DNA of 64,000 nt from Symbiodinium natans (lineage: Eukaryota; Sar; Dinophyceae; Suessiales; Symbiodiniaceae), in contig CAJNDS010002113.1 in NCBI GenBank assembly GCA_905221605.1, positions 1,330,524-1,394,523 on the forward strand. Reading direction: 5' to 3'. This document shows, in pieces, positions 1 through 10,721 of this stretch. A model generated the notes under the pieces. That model had not been told where the DNA came from. It saw nothing but the letters and a program-made list of their open reading frames with translations, and searched no databases. How positions within the stretch are numbered: the first letter of the stretch is position 1; every line of letters starts with the position of its first letter. A program made the position numbers and the translations under genes.

Positions 1-742
1 ACCCTCTAAACCCTCTAAACCCTCTAAACCTTCAACCCTAAACCCTCTAAACCCGAATCCTCTAAAACCCGAAACCCTAAGCCCTTAACCCCGAAACCCT
101 AAGCCCTAGGAGGGTTAGGGTTTAGGGTTTGCTATAGGTCTTAGATTTGTGGGGGCATAGGCTTTCGAGGGAAACACCAAGAACAAGGGTCAAAGTTGTA
201 TCAGCTGTGCCACATTGCGAATCAGTCAGTCATAAGATCCTGCAACTTCCAATCGTGCTGTTCACCCAGAGGGTCCATTTGTAGTACTATTATGGATTTA
301 GGTACCCCAAAACCCTATTTAGTATGGTTTTGTGTACTTAATGCCATAAATAGTACTACAAATGGACCCTCTGGATCATGTCCTTGGACATTGCGAAACG
401 AAACCACGAAGATGCCGTTGCTACTCTCTTTCATACCTTTGCAACGTCACAACATGCACAGGAAAAAAACAAATACGACCACTTCACCATGATTTTTTGA
501 CTCTCTGCTTACATTCGCTGATCACTGTCTCTGGTTTCTTCACAACATCCCTAGCCCTAAGCCCTAAACCCTAAACCCTACACCCTACACCCTATAAACC
601 CTTAACCCTAAACCCTAAACCCTACACCCTACACCCTACACCCTATAAACCCTTAACCCTAAACCCTAAACCGTGCGGCCTTCAACCTGACACTTTTGAC
701 TGTCCTCCCGGGTTGCTGCGAACCTTGCGGTTTAGGGGTTTA

Positions 743-925
743 GGGTTTCGGGGTGTAGAGGTTTAGGGCTTAGGGTTTAGGGTTTAGGGCTAGGGTTTAG
801 GGTTTAGGGTTTAGGGTTTAGGGTTTAGGGTTTAGGGTTTAGGGTTTAGGGTTTAGGGTTTAGGGTTTAGGGTTTAGGGTTTAGGGTTTAGGGTTTAGGG
901 TTTAGGGCTAGGGTTTAGGGTTGTC
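743..925 (+). repeat. (TTTAGGG)n array
   Basis: More than 20 near-perfect telomeric-type units just upstream of the 972 exon. One of over a hundred arrays of both orientations in the window; the next long one is 1,040-1,305. Confidence 0.95.
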
Positions 926-971
926 GGCTCAGGCTGCGGTAGATTATAGGGTGTAGGTGGCCCCTCGGCAG

Positions 972-1048
972 CCTGAGGCCAACAGCTACTACAACCTGGT
1001 GGTGGCCGTCTTGTCACCTGCCACGCTCTACGACCTCTTCTGCCAGGG
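972..1048 (+). CDS. exon, FN3-like segment
   Basis: Open 77-nt block between telomeric arrays, bounded by a CGGCAG acceptor and a GC donor (CAGGG|GCTTA). It reads PEANSYYNLVV...LSPATLYDLFCQ. Leu-x-Pro-x-Thr-x-Tyr-x(3)-Cys resembles the end of fibronectin-III-like modules of protist extracellular proteins. Its phase (two trailing bases) matches the exon at 2548, giving FCQ-G-DSDKEDGN. The parent protein is not identified. Confidence 0.5.
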
Positions 1049-1305
1049 GCTTAGGGCTTAGGGTTTAGGGTTTAGGGTTAGGGTTTAGGGTTTAGGGTTT
1101 AGGGTTTAGGGTTTAGGGTTTAGGGTTTAGGGTTTAGGGTTTAGGGTTTAGGGTTTAGGGTTTAGGGTTTAGGGTTTAGGGTTTAGGGTTTAGGGTTTAG
1201 GGTTTAGGGTTTAGGGTTTAGGGTTTAGGGTTTAGGGTTTAGGGTTTAGGGTTTAGGGTTTAGGGTTTAGGGTTTAGGGTTTAGGGTTTAGGGTTTAGGG
1301 TTTGG
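1040..1305 (+). repeat. (TTTAGGG)n array
   Basis: About 35 units beginning directly at the donor of the 972-1048 exon. Confidence 0.95.
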
Positions 1306-2547
1306 GGCAGAAGCAGGCTCTAGGAGCCTGTTTACCTACAGTTTTATGTGAGATATTCCTACGAATTACGTGATGGCTACTACTAAACGGTACCCACTTA
1401 GTAGTAGAGTAGATAACCTTTAACCTTTTTGGGTTCATATATTCCCCTTATAATCCCAAAGGTTAACCTTTAAAACCCCTAGGTACTGGACAACTAAGCC
1501 CAGGTCTGTTCTCCACCCTCTATGACTCTATGTCTGAAGTACGGTATGTATTTCTTGTACCCCTAAACGAACACCCAAGATATACACGCACCAATATTAA
1601 ATGGGAGCCTTATACACACTCACCAAAAACAGTAATATAAACCCTACTTCATGTGGGGTTGTTTGACTTAAAGTCCCTCATTTTCCTTGCCTCCCCGGGT
1701 ATCCCGCTCGATGTCCTGGCCAGGGAAGCTGAGAGAGAGTCCGGGGGTTTAGGGTTGAGGGTTGAGGGTTTAGGGTTGAGTATCCCTGGGAGCGCCCCAC
1801 CCCCGCAGGGAATCCCGGCAGAGAGTCCTTCCGAGTGTCGAGACAGTTCGCGCCTGCCCACCCCCAGAGAAGTCCACACAGAGTCCCGCGACAGAACCTC
1901 AATGGTCCATACTTAGGCCTTGAAGTCCTGCATAGCAGGAACTTGAAGGCGCCAGTACTCCCTATTTAGGTACATGGACCCTTAGGGGAAGTTTGCGGCG
2001 AAGTATCCGTAACTCTGAAAGTTGCAGGATGGCTCCCTCATCGGGTAGGATTGGGATGCTCGAAGTAAGCGGGGGGTTTTTGGGTCTAAGGCTTAGGGTT
2101 TACGACGTTCGGGGTACCTTGTTGGGGTGCTTATTATAAGGGGGGACCCTACTATTTGGGGGGCTTTTTTTAATTTAGGGGTCCCTTACCCTAAACCCTA
2201 AACCCTAAACCCTAAACCCTAAACCCTAAACCCTAAACCCTAAACCCTTATTATCGCAAAAGTCCCAAAGCATTTTTTTCTTGGCAGGGTCGACCTTCAC
2301 ACCCGAAGTATGCGGAGCTTACCGAAGGAAGCTTGAAGATTCATTCGGGTTGGAGTAGGGTTTGGGGTTTAGGGTTTAGGGTTTAGGGTTTAGGGTTTAG
2401 GGTTTAGGGTTTAGGGTATTTCAAGTTGCTTTGGGGGTCCAGGTGCAGTCTAGCGTGTGTTACAAGCCTAGCCTAGTTTGCTTAAGATCTTTCCCCCCCC
2501 CCCCCACCCAGAAAGTAGGGGAGCCTTTGGTGCAGCGTCTGCCGTAG

Positions 2548-2610
2548 TGATTCAGACAAGGAGGATGGAAACCTGGCTCTTCAAAACAACTCTTTCAACG
2601 AAGTGGCTCC
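2548..2610 (+). CDS. exon continuing the FN3-like segment
   Basis: After a GCCGTAG acceptor the frame set by the previous exon reads DSDKEDGNLALQNNSF and stays open until TGA at the CCCTGAACCC repeat. The acidic DSDxEDGN after Cys matches the other FN3-like exons here (QDTAGN at 5955, QDHSDTTG at 7107, ADSNDNPG at 22837). The 3' limit is approximate: GC and GT donor candidates lie between 2,605 and 2,615. Confidence 0.4.
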
Positions 2611-2704
2611 TGTCATCCAAAAACCCTGAACCCTGAACCCCAAAGCCTAAACCCTCAACCCTAAACCCCAAACCCTAAACCCTAAACCGTAAACCCGAAA
2701 CCCT

Positions 2705-3110
2705 TAGGGTAAGCACCCTAGGTTACGCGGAGGACAGCGTCGTGAACGGGTTCACACTTAGACTCTCGGCTGGGTTTATTGCCGGGCCAGTTTGTGTGTT
2801 GAGCACCTGGCACCCGGCCGTACATGCATTGTCGTGCAACCCAAACCCTACAAATTCGGCCAGCATGGTATTTATGACATCCTAAGCACCGGGTATAGCC
2901 CCAGCAATCTGGGTAATATACGGCCTTAATCATTCGAATAGGGTTTGGGGTTATTATAGTATACTTATAAAGGGACCATAAGGTAATACTATTGTAAACA
3001 TTCCGACCCCTATATTACATGGGACCGAGTGCTAGCCGAAAGTCACGACATGCAAGCCGCACCCTTTACATCTCGCCAGAGAAGTGAATACCTCCTGGTG
3101 CAAGGTCGTT
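2705..3110. other. unique sequence, nothing recognised
   Basis: Non-repetitive, mixed composition, no convincing exon on either strand; likely intronic. Confidence 0.5.
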
Positions 3111-3686
3111 TGTACCTCAAATTGAGGTTTAAACTCAACCCTAAACCCTAAACCCTAAACCGCTAAACCCTAAACCCTCAGGCTTCAGCCCTCAGCCCTA
3201 AACCCGCAAACCCCTAAGCCCTAAAGCCTAGGGTCAGGGTTCAGGGCTGCAAGGCTTGAGGCTTCAGGATTTGGCGTGACCCTAAACCCTAAACTCTAAA
3301 CCCTAAACCCTGTTTCGGTGTGGCTTCGGATTCAAGGTTCAGCATTTAGGGTAGGGTGGGGGGGGGGGGGGTTCAGGTTTGAAGCTTTGGGGGCCTTCCG
3401 GGTGTGAGGGTTCAGGGTTTTAGGGTTCAGGGTTCAGGGTTTAGGGTTTAGGGCTGGGCTTAGGGCTTAGGATGGTTTCGGGCTTAGGGTGGTTTAGGGT
3501 TTTGGTGTGGGGTCTCGGCTCAGGGGTTCTGCAGGACATACGGGGATGAGGCCGGGAATCGAAGTGAAGAAAGGATTGAATTTGGTTTAGGGTTTAGGGT
3601 TTAGGGTTTAGGGTTTAGGGTTTAGGGTTTAGGGTTTAGGGTTTAGGGTTTAGGGTTTCAAACGTCAACCCCTCCCCCCTCGGCAG

Positions 3687-3723
3687 GGCTGAGCGGAAGA
3701 GGCTCTGGCTTGAGCTTTCCTAC
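3687..3723 (+). CDS. possible short exon
   Basis: Non-repetitive GC-rich 37 nt after CCCCCTCGGCAG and before a C-run. Two frames are open (AERKRLWLELSY or LSGRGSGLS); the second, with a GC donor after TTGA, would join the exon at 3829 in phase. Listed because it is the only non-repeat sequence between two arrays. Confidence 0.25.
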
Positions 3724-3828
3724 GTGCCCCCCCCCCCCCCCCATAAACCCAATATCCGCTACAAACCCAATAAACCCTAGAAGCCCAATAAACCCTATAA
3801 ATCAAAAAAACCTAAAGCCGCATGCAAG

Positions 3829-3873
3829 GCCAAATTGCGGCCACGAAGCAGGTCGTTGCCACTGCAACGGGAG
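3829..3873 (+). CDS. exon, FN3-like segment
   Basis: A 45-nt open block after GCATGCAAG, reading QIAATKQVVATATG. A GT donor (GGGAG|GTGAC) leaves one base that completes GGC with the exon at 4190, so the joined peptide reads ATGGYVPPNYVV. No domain hit can be assigned with confidence. Confidence 0.4.
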
Positions 3874-4189
3874 GTGACTATGTGGCGCCAGTTTTCAGCT
3901 GCTTGTCGATATCAGGGCCTTGTGGACTAAATGAACCTGAAAACTGGGTCACATACCCTACACTACTGGAACCTCTATTCAAGTTTATGGACCAGAAACC
4001 CTTTTGAGCTTTCACAGGCCACCAGATGGAGATCGGGTCGCAGGGGGGGGTGTCAGAGAAGCGGCCAGGGCAGACAGGACGGCAGGGGTCAAGGGCGGGT
4101 CAGGTATTCCCATCAATGGGGAGTACGAGGGTAGTGAGACCGGGTACGGCTCATAACCCTAAACCCTAGACCCCAAACCCTAAACCCAG

Positions 4190-4246
4190 GCTATGTGCCA
4201 CCGAATTACGTCGTCGAGAGCACCGCAGTGACCGTCTACGTGCAGC
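4190..4246 (+). CDS. exon, FN3-like beta-strand segment
   Basis: Open block after AAACCCAG: YVPPNYVVESTAVTVYVQLS. Alternating hydrophobic residues fit a beta-sandwich module start. Joined in phase to the 3829 exon. The 3' boundary is uncertain. Confidence 0.4.
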
Positions 4247-4880
4247 TGAGTCTAGGCTGTTCTTGCACATGTTTTAATCTTGGATTGCTCCGATGTGTAA
4301 AACCCTACCTGGGCCTCTCTTTAGTTTATTGTACCTAATTACCCCTTGACTAGCAGGTATACCCCATAAGACTGTAGGTAAAGGGGTCCCAGGTAGACCT
4401 CAGCGTCAGCGAGTACTGTTTTTGCATGTTGCCCGGGCCCGCGAGAGCAATATGGAAGGAATGAGGATGGCACCGTTTGGTGCGTGGCGAAGGAGGATTC
4501 CGGTTCTGGTACGACCACTCCGACGTCCGCAGAGGTGACGATTAGGGGTTTGGGGTTTATGGGCCCCATTCTTCTTATTTAACGAGTCCGCCTCAGCTCA
4601 CTAGTCAGGATCCCTATATAGTTCAAGAATAAGTTCAGAAATATTTTGGCTTTGTGGACCCGAAAGCTAGGCCCTGGTGGGTACGGGGTCGCCTTAATCC
4701 CGTCTTGCTTTTCCCAAACCTTACACACTAAACCCTAAACCCTAAACCCTAAACCCTAAACCCTAAACCCTAAACCCTAAACCCTAATGTGAGGTTCAGG
4801 GTTGGGTATCGAGTTTGACCTCGCAGAGCTTACTGGCAGGGCTCCATTGCAAGGATCCCAGGGGGGGGCCTAGGCAGGGG

Positions 4881-5142
4881 GAAGCTGGATTGAGGATTTG
4901 AGGCAGGGGGATGCTCAGAGTTGAGGGGTTTTTGTTGAGGGTTGAGGGTTGAGGGTTTAGGGTTTAGGGTTTAGGGAGGCTTGCTTGTAATTTCTTTGGG
5001 GGGAGGGGGGGGAAGCTGGATTGAGGATTTGAGGCAGGGGGATGCTCAGAGTTGAGGGGTTTTTGTTGAGGGTTGAGGGTTGAGGGTTTAGGGTTTAGGG
5101 TTTAGGGAGGCTTGCTTGTAATTTCTTTGGGGGGAGGGGAGG
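4881..5142 (+). repeat. 131-bp tandem duplication
   Basis: A unit beginning GAAGCTGGATTGAGGATTTG and ending TTCTTTGGGGGGAGGGG is present twice (4,881 and 5,012), leading directly into the poly-G tract. Confidence 0.9.
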
Positions 5143-5515
<373 letters not shown>

Positions 5516-5537
5516 GGTTCGGGCATGTGCTGCACAG

Positions 5538-5595
5538 ATCCTGCTCAACGCAAACGTGGACTCCTGGGCCACGACGACTGTGCAAGCGGCTATGA
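5538..5595 (+). CDS. FN3-like exon split by a foldback-element intron, 5' part
   Basis: After TGCTGCACAG, 58 nt reads ILLNANVDSWATTTVQAAM plus one base. The next 98 nt is a foldback element flanked by copies of GCTACCAGAGCT. Removing it as a GC-AG intron continues the frame into the 5694 exon. Confidence 0.6.
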
Positions 5596-5693
5596 GCTAC
5601 CAGAGCTGAATGGGTACACTTTTACACTTTATTGGGTACGATGTAGAACTAAAAGTGTGCACTTTTGGGGGGCTTATGAACTCAGCAACTAAG
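5596..5693. repeat. CTTAGTAGCTGA-family foldback element acting as a 98-nt intron
   Basis: Inner arms GTACACTTTTACAC / GTGTGCACTTTT and the right end GAACTCAGCAACTAAG match the family. GCTACCAGAGCT occurs at its left edge and again just after its right edge. Splicing from GC at 5,596 to AG at 5,693 keeps one copy and joins the flanking FN3-like frame. Confidence 0.7.
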
Positions 5694-5751
5694 GCTACCA
5701 GAGCTCCATGCGATTGGCAGGGCTGACGGAAGGTACTACGTACGAACTGTC
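5694..5751 (+). CDS. FN3-like exon split by a foldback-element intron, 3' part
   Basis: Reads YQSSMRLAGLTEGTTYEL plus two bases, in phase with 5538-5595. LxGLTEGTTYEL is the Leu/Gly-Leu-x-x-Gly-Thr-x-Tyr strand of an FN3-type module. A GC donor (CTGTC|GCTTG) joins TC to the G of the 5955 exon, giving TTYELSYCFAQD. Confidence 0.6.
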
Positions 5752-5782
5752 GCTTGAAGTGGATGGGTGGAAGCTATATTTT

Positions 5783-5860
5783 GGGATGTTCCCCGTTTTC
5801 TAACCATCCTTAGTAGCGCTTATAATAGGGAGTACTGTTAGAATAAGGGGGCACATCCCA
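5783..5860. repeat. GGGATGTTCCCC-family foldback element
   Basis: TTGGGATGTTCCCC to GGGGCACATCCCA, in the intron between the 5694 and 5955 exons. Other copies: 37,836-37,925, 40,030-40,130, 51,122-51,233, 51,726-51,826 and 58,848-58,955. Confidence 0.75.
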
Positions 5861-5954
5861 CTGGATTTACCTTTTGTAACGTCCCATGTGGTTCCGCCCA
5901 ACAAGGTTCGGAATTTCGAGATGTGTTTTGAAGAAGGTTTAAAGGGTATCCGAG

Positions 5955-6033
5955 GTACTGCTTTGCGCAAGATACAGCCGGAAACTACATGGATGGAACT
6001 CCAGCTTACGCGTCGGATGTCAGCAACCTGCAT
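5955..6033 (+). CDS. FN3-like exon, Cys strand
   Basis: After ATCCGAG, 79 nt reads YCFAQDTAGNYMDG followed by TPAYASDVSNLH. The Tyr-Cys-Phe-Ala-Gln-Asp motif completes the module started at 5538. A GA donor before CATCAT-like sequence (CAT|GATCTT) is the likely end, directly followed by TTTAGGG repeats. Another frame of the same block is also open, so confidence is moderate. Confidence 0.45.
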
Positions 6034-6182
6034 GATCTTTAGGGTTTAGGGTTTAGGGTTTAGGGTTTAGGGTTTAGGGTTTAGGGTTTAGGGTTTAGGG
6101 TCTGCCCCCACCTCCCGAACCCCCACGATTTGTTGCAGGTATTGCGATTGTAAACCCTCTTGAGATCCTGAAGTAACCTACA

Positions 6183-6289
6183 CTTAGTAGCTGAATGAGT
6201 ACACGTTGCACTTTTTTGGGATGCGATAATTCCCTAGAGAACTGAAAGTGCACATTTTGGGGGGGGGCCTAGGAACTCAGCAGGCTAAG
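6183..6289. repeat. CTTAGTAGCTGA-family foldback element
   Basis: CTTAGTAGCTGAATGAGTAC to GAACTCAGCAGGCTAAG, arms able to pair. Directly followed by a GGGTCCATGTACC-family element. Confidence 0.8.
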
Positions 6290-6298
6290 TACACCCAA

Positions 6299-6399
6299 AG
6301 GGTCTATATGTACCTACATAGGGAATACTTGGGCCTTAAAGTACCTCCTATTTGGGGACTTCAGAGCCCAAGTACAGAATAAGAAGGTACAAGGACCCC
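6299..6399. repeat. GGGTCCATGTACC-family foldback element
   Basis: Left GGTCTATATGTACC, right GGTACAAGGACCCC, with internal CTTGGGCC...GAGCCCAAG pairing. Other copies: 49,313-49,417, 49,465-49,565, 62,195-62,271, and a half copy at 1,955-1,987. Confidence 0.75.
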
Positions 6400-6969
6400 T
6401 AGGGTAAGGCTGGGGATCTTCAGGCAGCGTCGTGCCGCAACCGGCCGCCTTTTTTTTTCCGAGCCTCTGCCGTACACCCTAAACCCTAAACCCTAAACCC
6501 TAAACCCTAAACCCTAAACTACACCCTAACCCACAGCCTGCCCAACCTTGCCATCCTAAACCCTATGACAAGTAAAGTTGGGTCTTAGGGTTTAGGGTTT
6601 AGGGTTTAGGGTTTAGGGTCCTTTGATCTTGTTGGATCCTTCGGTCGACTGGGTTTGAGAGTCTCGGGGCCTTGGGTTTGGGGTTTAGGGTTAGGGTTTA
6701 GGGTTTAGGGTTTAGGGTTTAGGGTTTAGGGTTTAGGGTTTAGGGTTTAGGGTTTAGGGTTTAGGGTTTACAGCAGGGTTTAGGGTTTAGGGCTCGGGGT
6801 TCGGTACCCTCCCTAAATTTGAAAACTCAACCCTAAACCCTGAACTGAACTCTTGGAGGTTGCCGGAGTTCGGGGTACCTTATTGTGGTCTGTATTTCTC
6901 AGGGAATCCTACTATTTGTTGTTGTTGTTGTTTCTTGTGTATTGGGGTCCACCCTAAACCCTAAACCCT

Positions 6970-7082
6970 ACATACCCTAAATACCCTAAATATCCTAAAT
7001 ACCCTAAATACCCTAAATACCCTAAATACCCTAAATACCCTAAATATCCTAAATACCCTAAATACCCTAAATACCCTAAACC
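6970..7082 (-). repeat. variant telomeric array (CCCTAAATA)n
   Basis: About 12 copies of a 9-bp variant, nearly uniform, inside otherwise 7-bp arrays. Confidence 0.9.
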
Positions 7083-7106
7083 CTAAACCTCCAAGTCTCT
7101 TGGAAG

Positions 7107-7169
7107 GCAAGATCACAGCGACACGACTGGCTTTTCAAACCCTGGCGGTGTTCATCCCATCGAGCCTAG
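7107..7169 (+). CDS. exon, FN3-like segment
   Basis: A 63-nt block with C-strand telomeric repeat before the CTTGGAAG acceptor and G-strand repeat after the GT donor. It reads QDHSDTTGFSNPGGVHPIEP, parallel to the Ala-Gln-Asp segment of the 5955 exon, so it probably closes another module. Confidence 0.5.
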   Translation, partial: ARSQRHDWLFKPWRCSSHRA

Positions 7170-7446
7170 GTCGGTTTGGGGCTTAGGGTTTAGGGTTTAG
7201 GGTTTAGGGTTTAGGGTTTAGGGTTTAGGGTTTAGGGTTTAGGGTTTAGGGTTTAGGGTGTAGGGTGTAGGGTTTAGGGTTTAGGGTTTAGGGTTTAGGG
7301 TTTAGGGTTTAGGGTTTAGGGTTTAGGAAATTTTGGGTCGGGCTTAGGGCTTAGGACTTAGGTGTGTGTGTGTGTGTCGTTTGGTTTAGGCCTGCAGGTC
7401 AAGGGTTCAGTGCTTAGGGTTTGGGTTCCGGTATTCCCCATTGTAG

Positions 7447-7478
7447 GGATTGACGTTTCGAAGTCCTACAATGTTCAG
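7447..7478 (+). CDS. possible short exon
   Basis: After CATTGTAG the block reads IDVSKSYNVQ, a possible beta-strand, then runs into TTTAGGG repeats. Short and without independent support. Confidence 0.25.
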
Positions 7479-7801
7479 CTCAGGGTTTAGGGTTAAGGGT
7501 TGAGGGTCGGAACCCCAGCCTAGGTTTAGGCTTTTGGGTTGAGGGTTGAGGGTTCAAATTTAGGGAGGGTACCGAACCCCGAGCCCTAAACCCTAAACCC
7601 TACTGTAAACCCTAAACCCTGAACCCTGAACCCTGAACCCTAAACCCTAAACCCTAAGCCCTAAACCATAAACCCTAAACCCTAAACCCAAACCCCTTCC
7701 CCTTCCCATTCATGCCCAAGGACCCTGATTGTGACGTCGCCGGGCCCAGTGCAGCGCGGGGGCCAAGTACATTTGTGAAAGGCCGAAGCTTTCCATCCAG
7801 T

Positions 7802-8012
7802 CGCCCAGTGGTACGCTTTTCTTTTTTTGGTTTTGGGTTCCCTTATAAAGTAACCAGCCCCAAAAAGGGTGCCCTTTATTCATAAGATGGTTACTGGGCT
7901 GCCAAGAAGGTTACCTTAGTAGCTGAGTGAGCACACTTTACACTTTTTGGGATACTATAATCCCCTATAGGACTGAAAGTACACTTTTTGGGGGCTTATG
8001 AACTCAGCAACC
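7802..8012. repeat. composite of two foldback elements, copy 1
   Basis: A GGTAGCCCAGTGG-family element (about 7,802-7,906) is joined by GAAGGTTAC to a CTTAGTAGCTGA-family element (7,915-8,012). The same composite occurs at 29,926-30,145. Confidence 0.85.
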
Positions 8013-9001
8013 ATGTACGATAGGAACTGCGAGCCGTGCCCTCTTTATCTCTTTCTTAGGGTTACCCTAAACCCTGAACCCTTACAGCCTAAACATACAA
8101 CAAAAATCGATACTTGTGGGGTCTATGTAGGTCCAAAACAGCTTAAACAGGCTCCCAGATCTCAAAACGTGCTTGGCCTCATATGTGTGCATGCAAGAAC
8201 CTCCAGTAACGCATCTCTGTACCCCGCTCTGGCTTGTTGTCCTCCCTCTCTCTTTCACACTGGGAGGTACTGTACCTCTCTGAATATTGCCTTTCTGGCT
8301 GGCTCGCGCGAGGTATTCGTGGCCAGTGGAAGGGGAACTCCTTAGTGATTCTTAGTGTGGAAGTAGAGCAGTATTTACCCGATGTCATCCTTGAAAGGGT
8401 TCTCCAGGGGGACGTAGGGTACCTAATTCCCTAATTCTATGTAAGGAACCGAAATTCCATGCGATCGATTGTCAGCATGCAAGCGTGTCCCAACCGGTAC
8501 TCGTAGCCGTAGATGTCACCGCCCCTTGCTAGAACCTTCTTGAAGACTGTTGCAGCAAGAATGCACATCCCTAAACCCTAAACCCTAAACCCTATCTTAA
8601 CCAGCGACTCAGGGTCTGAACCCGAAACCTGAAGACCTGACCAAAGAGACGTCACTTCAGATACGCAGTGAAGCCGGCTGCCTGGAACAACGTCCTCCCT
8701 GCCCCTGGGACTGCTTGAGGGTTTTTAGGTTTTCGGGTTTAGGGTTTACCCTAAACCCTAAACCCTAGGGTCACTCCCAATAAGCTGTCGCTCTTGCGGG
8801 ATGTGCATAGTGCGTTTTACTTGGTGCCTGGAACTAGGGTTAGGGAATTGGGGTTTCAGGGCTTGAGCTAGCGCGTGCATGAGTGGGACGAGGGAGTGGC
8901 GTTTTGGGGCTTATAGACTTGCAGTCTAGGGTTTAGGGTTTAGGGTTTAGGGCGTAGAGCCAAGCGAGGAACCCTGAACCCTGATATAAGCAGCCACGCA
9001 G

Positions 9002-9095
9002 AGGCTTGCACTGCCGACCCACGGCGTGGTCAGCGTTGCGAGCGGGACGCGGAGAGCTGGAAGAAGGCGCCGGAGTACCTGAGCCTGGGCCTGTT
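9002..9095 (+). CDS. exon of the extracellular-type gene
   Basis: After AGCCACGCAG an open 94-nt block reads ACTADPRRGQRCERDAESW then KKAPEYLSLGLF and is followed by C-strand telomeric repeats. Codons are G/C-ending. An internal acceptor (GTGGTCAG) gives a shorter alternative. Family unknown. Confidence 0.4.
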
Positions 9096-9180
9096 CATCC
9101 TAAACCCTAATCTCTGAACCCTAAACCCTATAAACCCTATACCCTAAACCCTATAAACCCTGAACCCAAAGCCCTAAACC

Positions 9181-9980
9181 CTACGTTTTATGCAACACCA
9201 CCTCGACCATACCGCCCCACCTCGAACTGAGGGAGATATATATATATATACATATATGAACCAGGGTTTTTCTTACTGTTATTGGTGAGTGTATATAAGG
9301 TTCCGTTTTAATATTGGTGAGTGCAAAAATTGGGTGTCCTTTTGGGGATACAAGGAATATGTGGTTTACGCAGGTATCGGATCGGATTGCAAGCTTTTGC
9401 CTATTCAACTTCAAGAAATTGCTTGCATTTCGCAAGTGCCTCTGTCAACTTGGTGCAACATGGATCCTGTTGACATCAGGTGCAAATTGCGTGGCACCAC
9501 TAAAAGGTTCATTGCGGCCAAGAGGAGATATGAATGCTTCAAAAAGCATTTCTCAAGGTTATGGAGCTTGCTCATTTAAACGATGCACGCCTTCCACGCA
9601 TCCTTTCCTCTGATTGGACAATGGACTTCCGTTGTCATTTCTGTAAGCGACAAATGTTCTTCTGCAAAGCTCCTGACATTCTTCAATGTTTTTTGCTTCA
9701 AAGCTGTGCTTCTGATGCACACACTTTCGCTGATTGAGTTCAACACGCCGCTTTGATGAAACTTGATGAAACCATTGACTCTATCTCCTCTGTCCTTGCG
9801 AAGCTTTACCATTGATCCGGTAATCTCACGTCCTCGACCACTGATGTTGTGTGCTTGCTAACCGTGCTTAGTACAAATCTAAGCTGTCTCACCTTCATAT
9901 GATTCACGACCTCGAGTCCGCAGTACAAGGAATATAAACCCTACTTCGTTAATATATATATATATATATACTTCCCACTA
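9181..9980. other. unique AT-richer sequence between TA microsatellites
   Basis: Lies between TA runs at about 9,234-9,256 and 9,950-9,970. Several overlapping short frames occur on both strands, none with a recognisable domain. It could be a degraded element or a processed fragment; I found no inverted ends. Confidence 0.4.
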
Positions 9981-10095
9981 ATATGGGGGTTTCCGAAATT
10001 AGGGGCACCTTATTGGGGTCCTTTTTTGAAAGGAATCCTATTATTTGGGGGTCTATATTGAGGGTCCCTGATTTTCGTAAACACCCCATCTATAC
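9980..10095. repeat. GGGGGTTTCCGAAATTAGGGG-family element
   Basis: ATATGGGGGTTTCCGAAATT to TTTTCGTAAACACCCCAT, arms pair. Related copies at 35,163-35,260, 41,020-41,124, 56,886-57,015 and 60,338-60,402. Confidence 0.7.
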
Positions 10096-10660
10096 ATATA
10101 TGGGACTTGTTGGGTCTAAAGCAGTTACTTCGCTCAGACCCCAATTTAGGGTTTCGGGTCAGGGTTTAGGGTGCCTGACGACTGCGCCAACGCGCGCCCC
10201 TTCACGTTTCCCGCTGCATCAAAGCACTGTCGGCAGCGCATAGCAAACAAAATATCCTAAACCCTAAGCCTTAACCTTCATTGGGGTTGTACATGCTTGT
10301 GGATTGGGACTTAGAGGTTTGGAGTTCCCACCACTTCCTGCTGCGTGCTTTAGAACCCCTCAAAAATATGTACTCTTCTTTACAAGGGTCGTACAGGGAT
10401 TATTTTTTGTTGGGGAGTTCTTCTGCAGATAGTAGATTATGCAATGATGCGTGCATGTACAGTGCCAGCTCTGGGTTCCAAGTGAATTGAGGTTTGCCAT
10501 TTTCTGGGATTATGTTGAGTTTTTGTACAACAGGTGCCATGAGCACTAGGCAGAAAGGCCGAAGATTCAAGTTCTTCCGGGAACACTTGAGTTTCCCTAA
10601 ACCCTAAACACTAAACCCTAAACCCTGAACCACAAGCCTGAAACCTTCTGTCCATCCCAG

Positions 10661-10721
10661 GAGCCACAAGCTGATCAGCCTGGACTCCCACCCATCTGAC
10701 GGCTGCCTCCTGACTGTCATG
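10661..10721 (+). CDS. exon of unknown family
   Basis: TCCATCCCAG acceptor, 61 nt reading SHKLISLDSHPSDGCLLTVM, then a GT donor (ATG|GTTAAG) and TTTAGGG repeats. It has clean coding character with beta-strand-like alternation. Confidence 0.45.

Noticed and set aside
1-130. True chromosome end at the window start
   Set aside because: C-strand orientation is right for a left telomere, but the run is short, mixes variant units and turns into the G-strand after about 110 bp, like the interstitial arrays.
2512-2640. Carrier-like frame GAFGAASAVVIQTRRM
   Set aside because: No other carrier motif nearby; the alternative frame (DSDKEDGN) joins the 972 exon in phase and resembles other exons.
4190-4246. 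SH3 domain C-terminus (GYVPPNYV)
   Set aside because: The following residues (VVESTAVTVYVQLS) and the neighbouring exons fit an FN3-like strand better; no upstream ALYDY-like exon was seen.
8459-8571. Minus-strand frame MCILAATVFKKVLARGGD
   Set aside because: Protein-like, but every supported gene is on the + strand and no minus-strand splice partners were found; unresolved rather than excluded.
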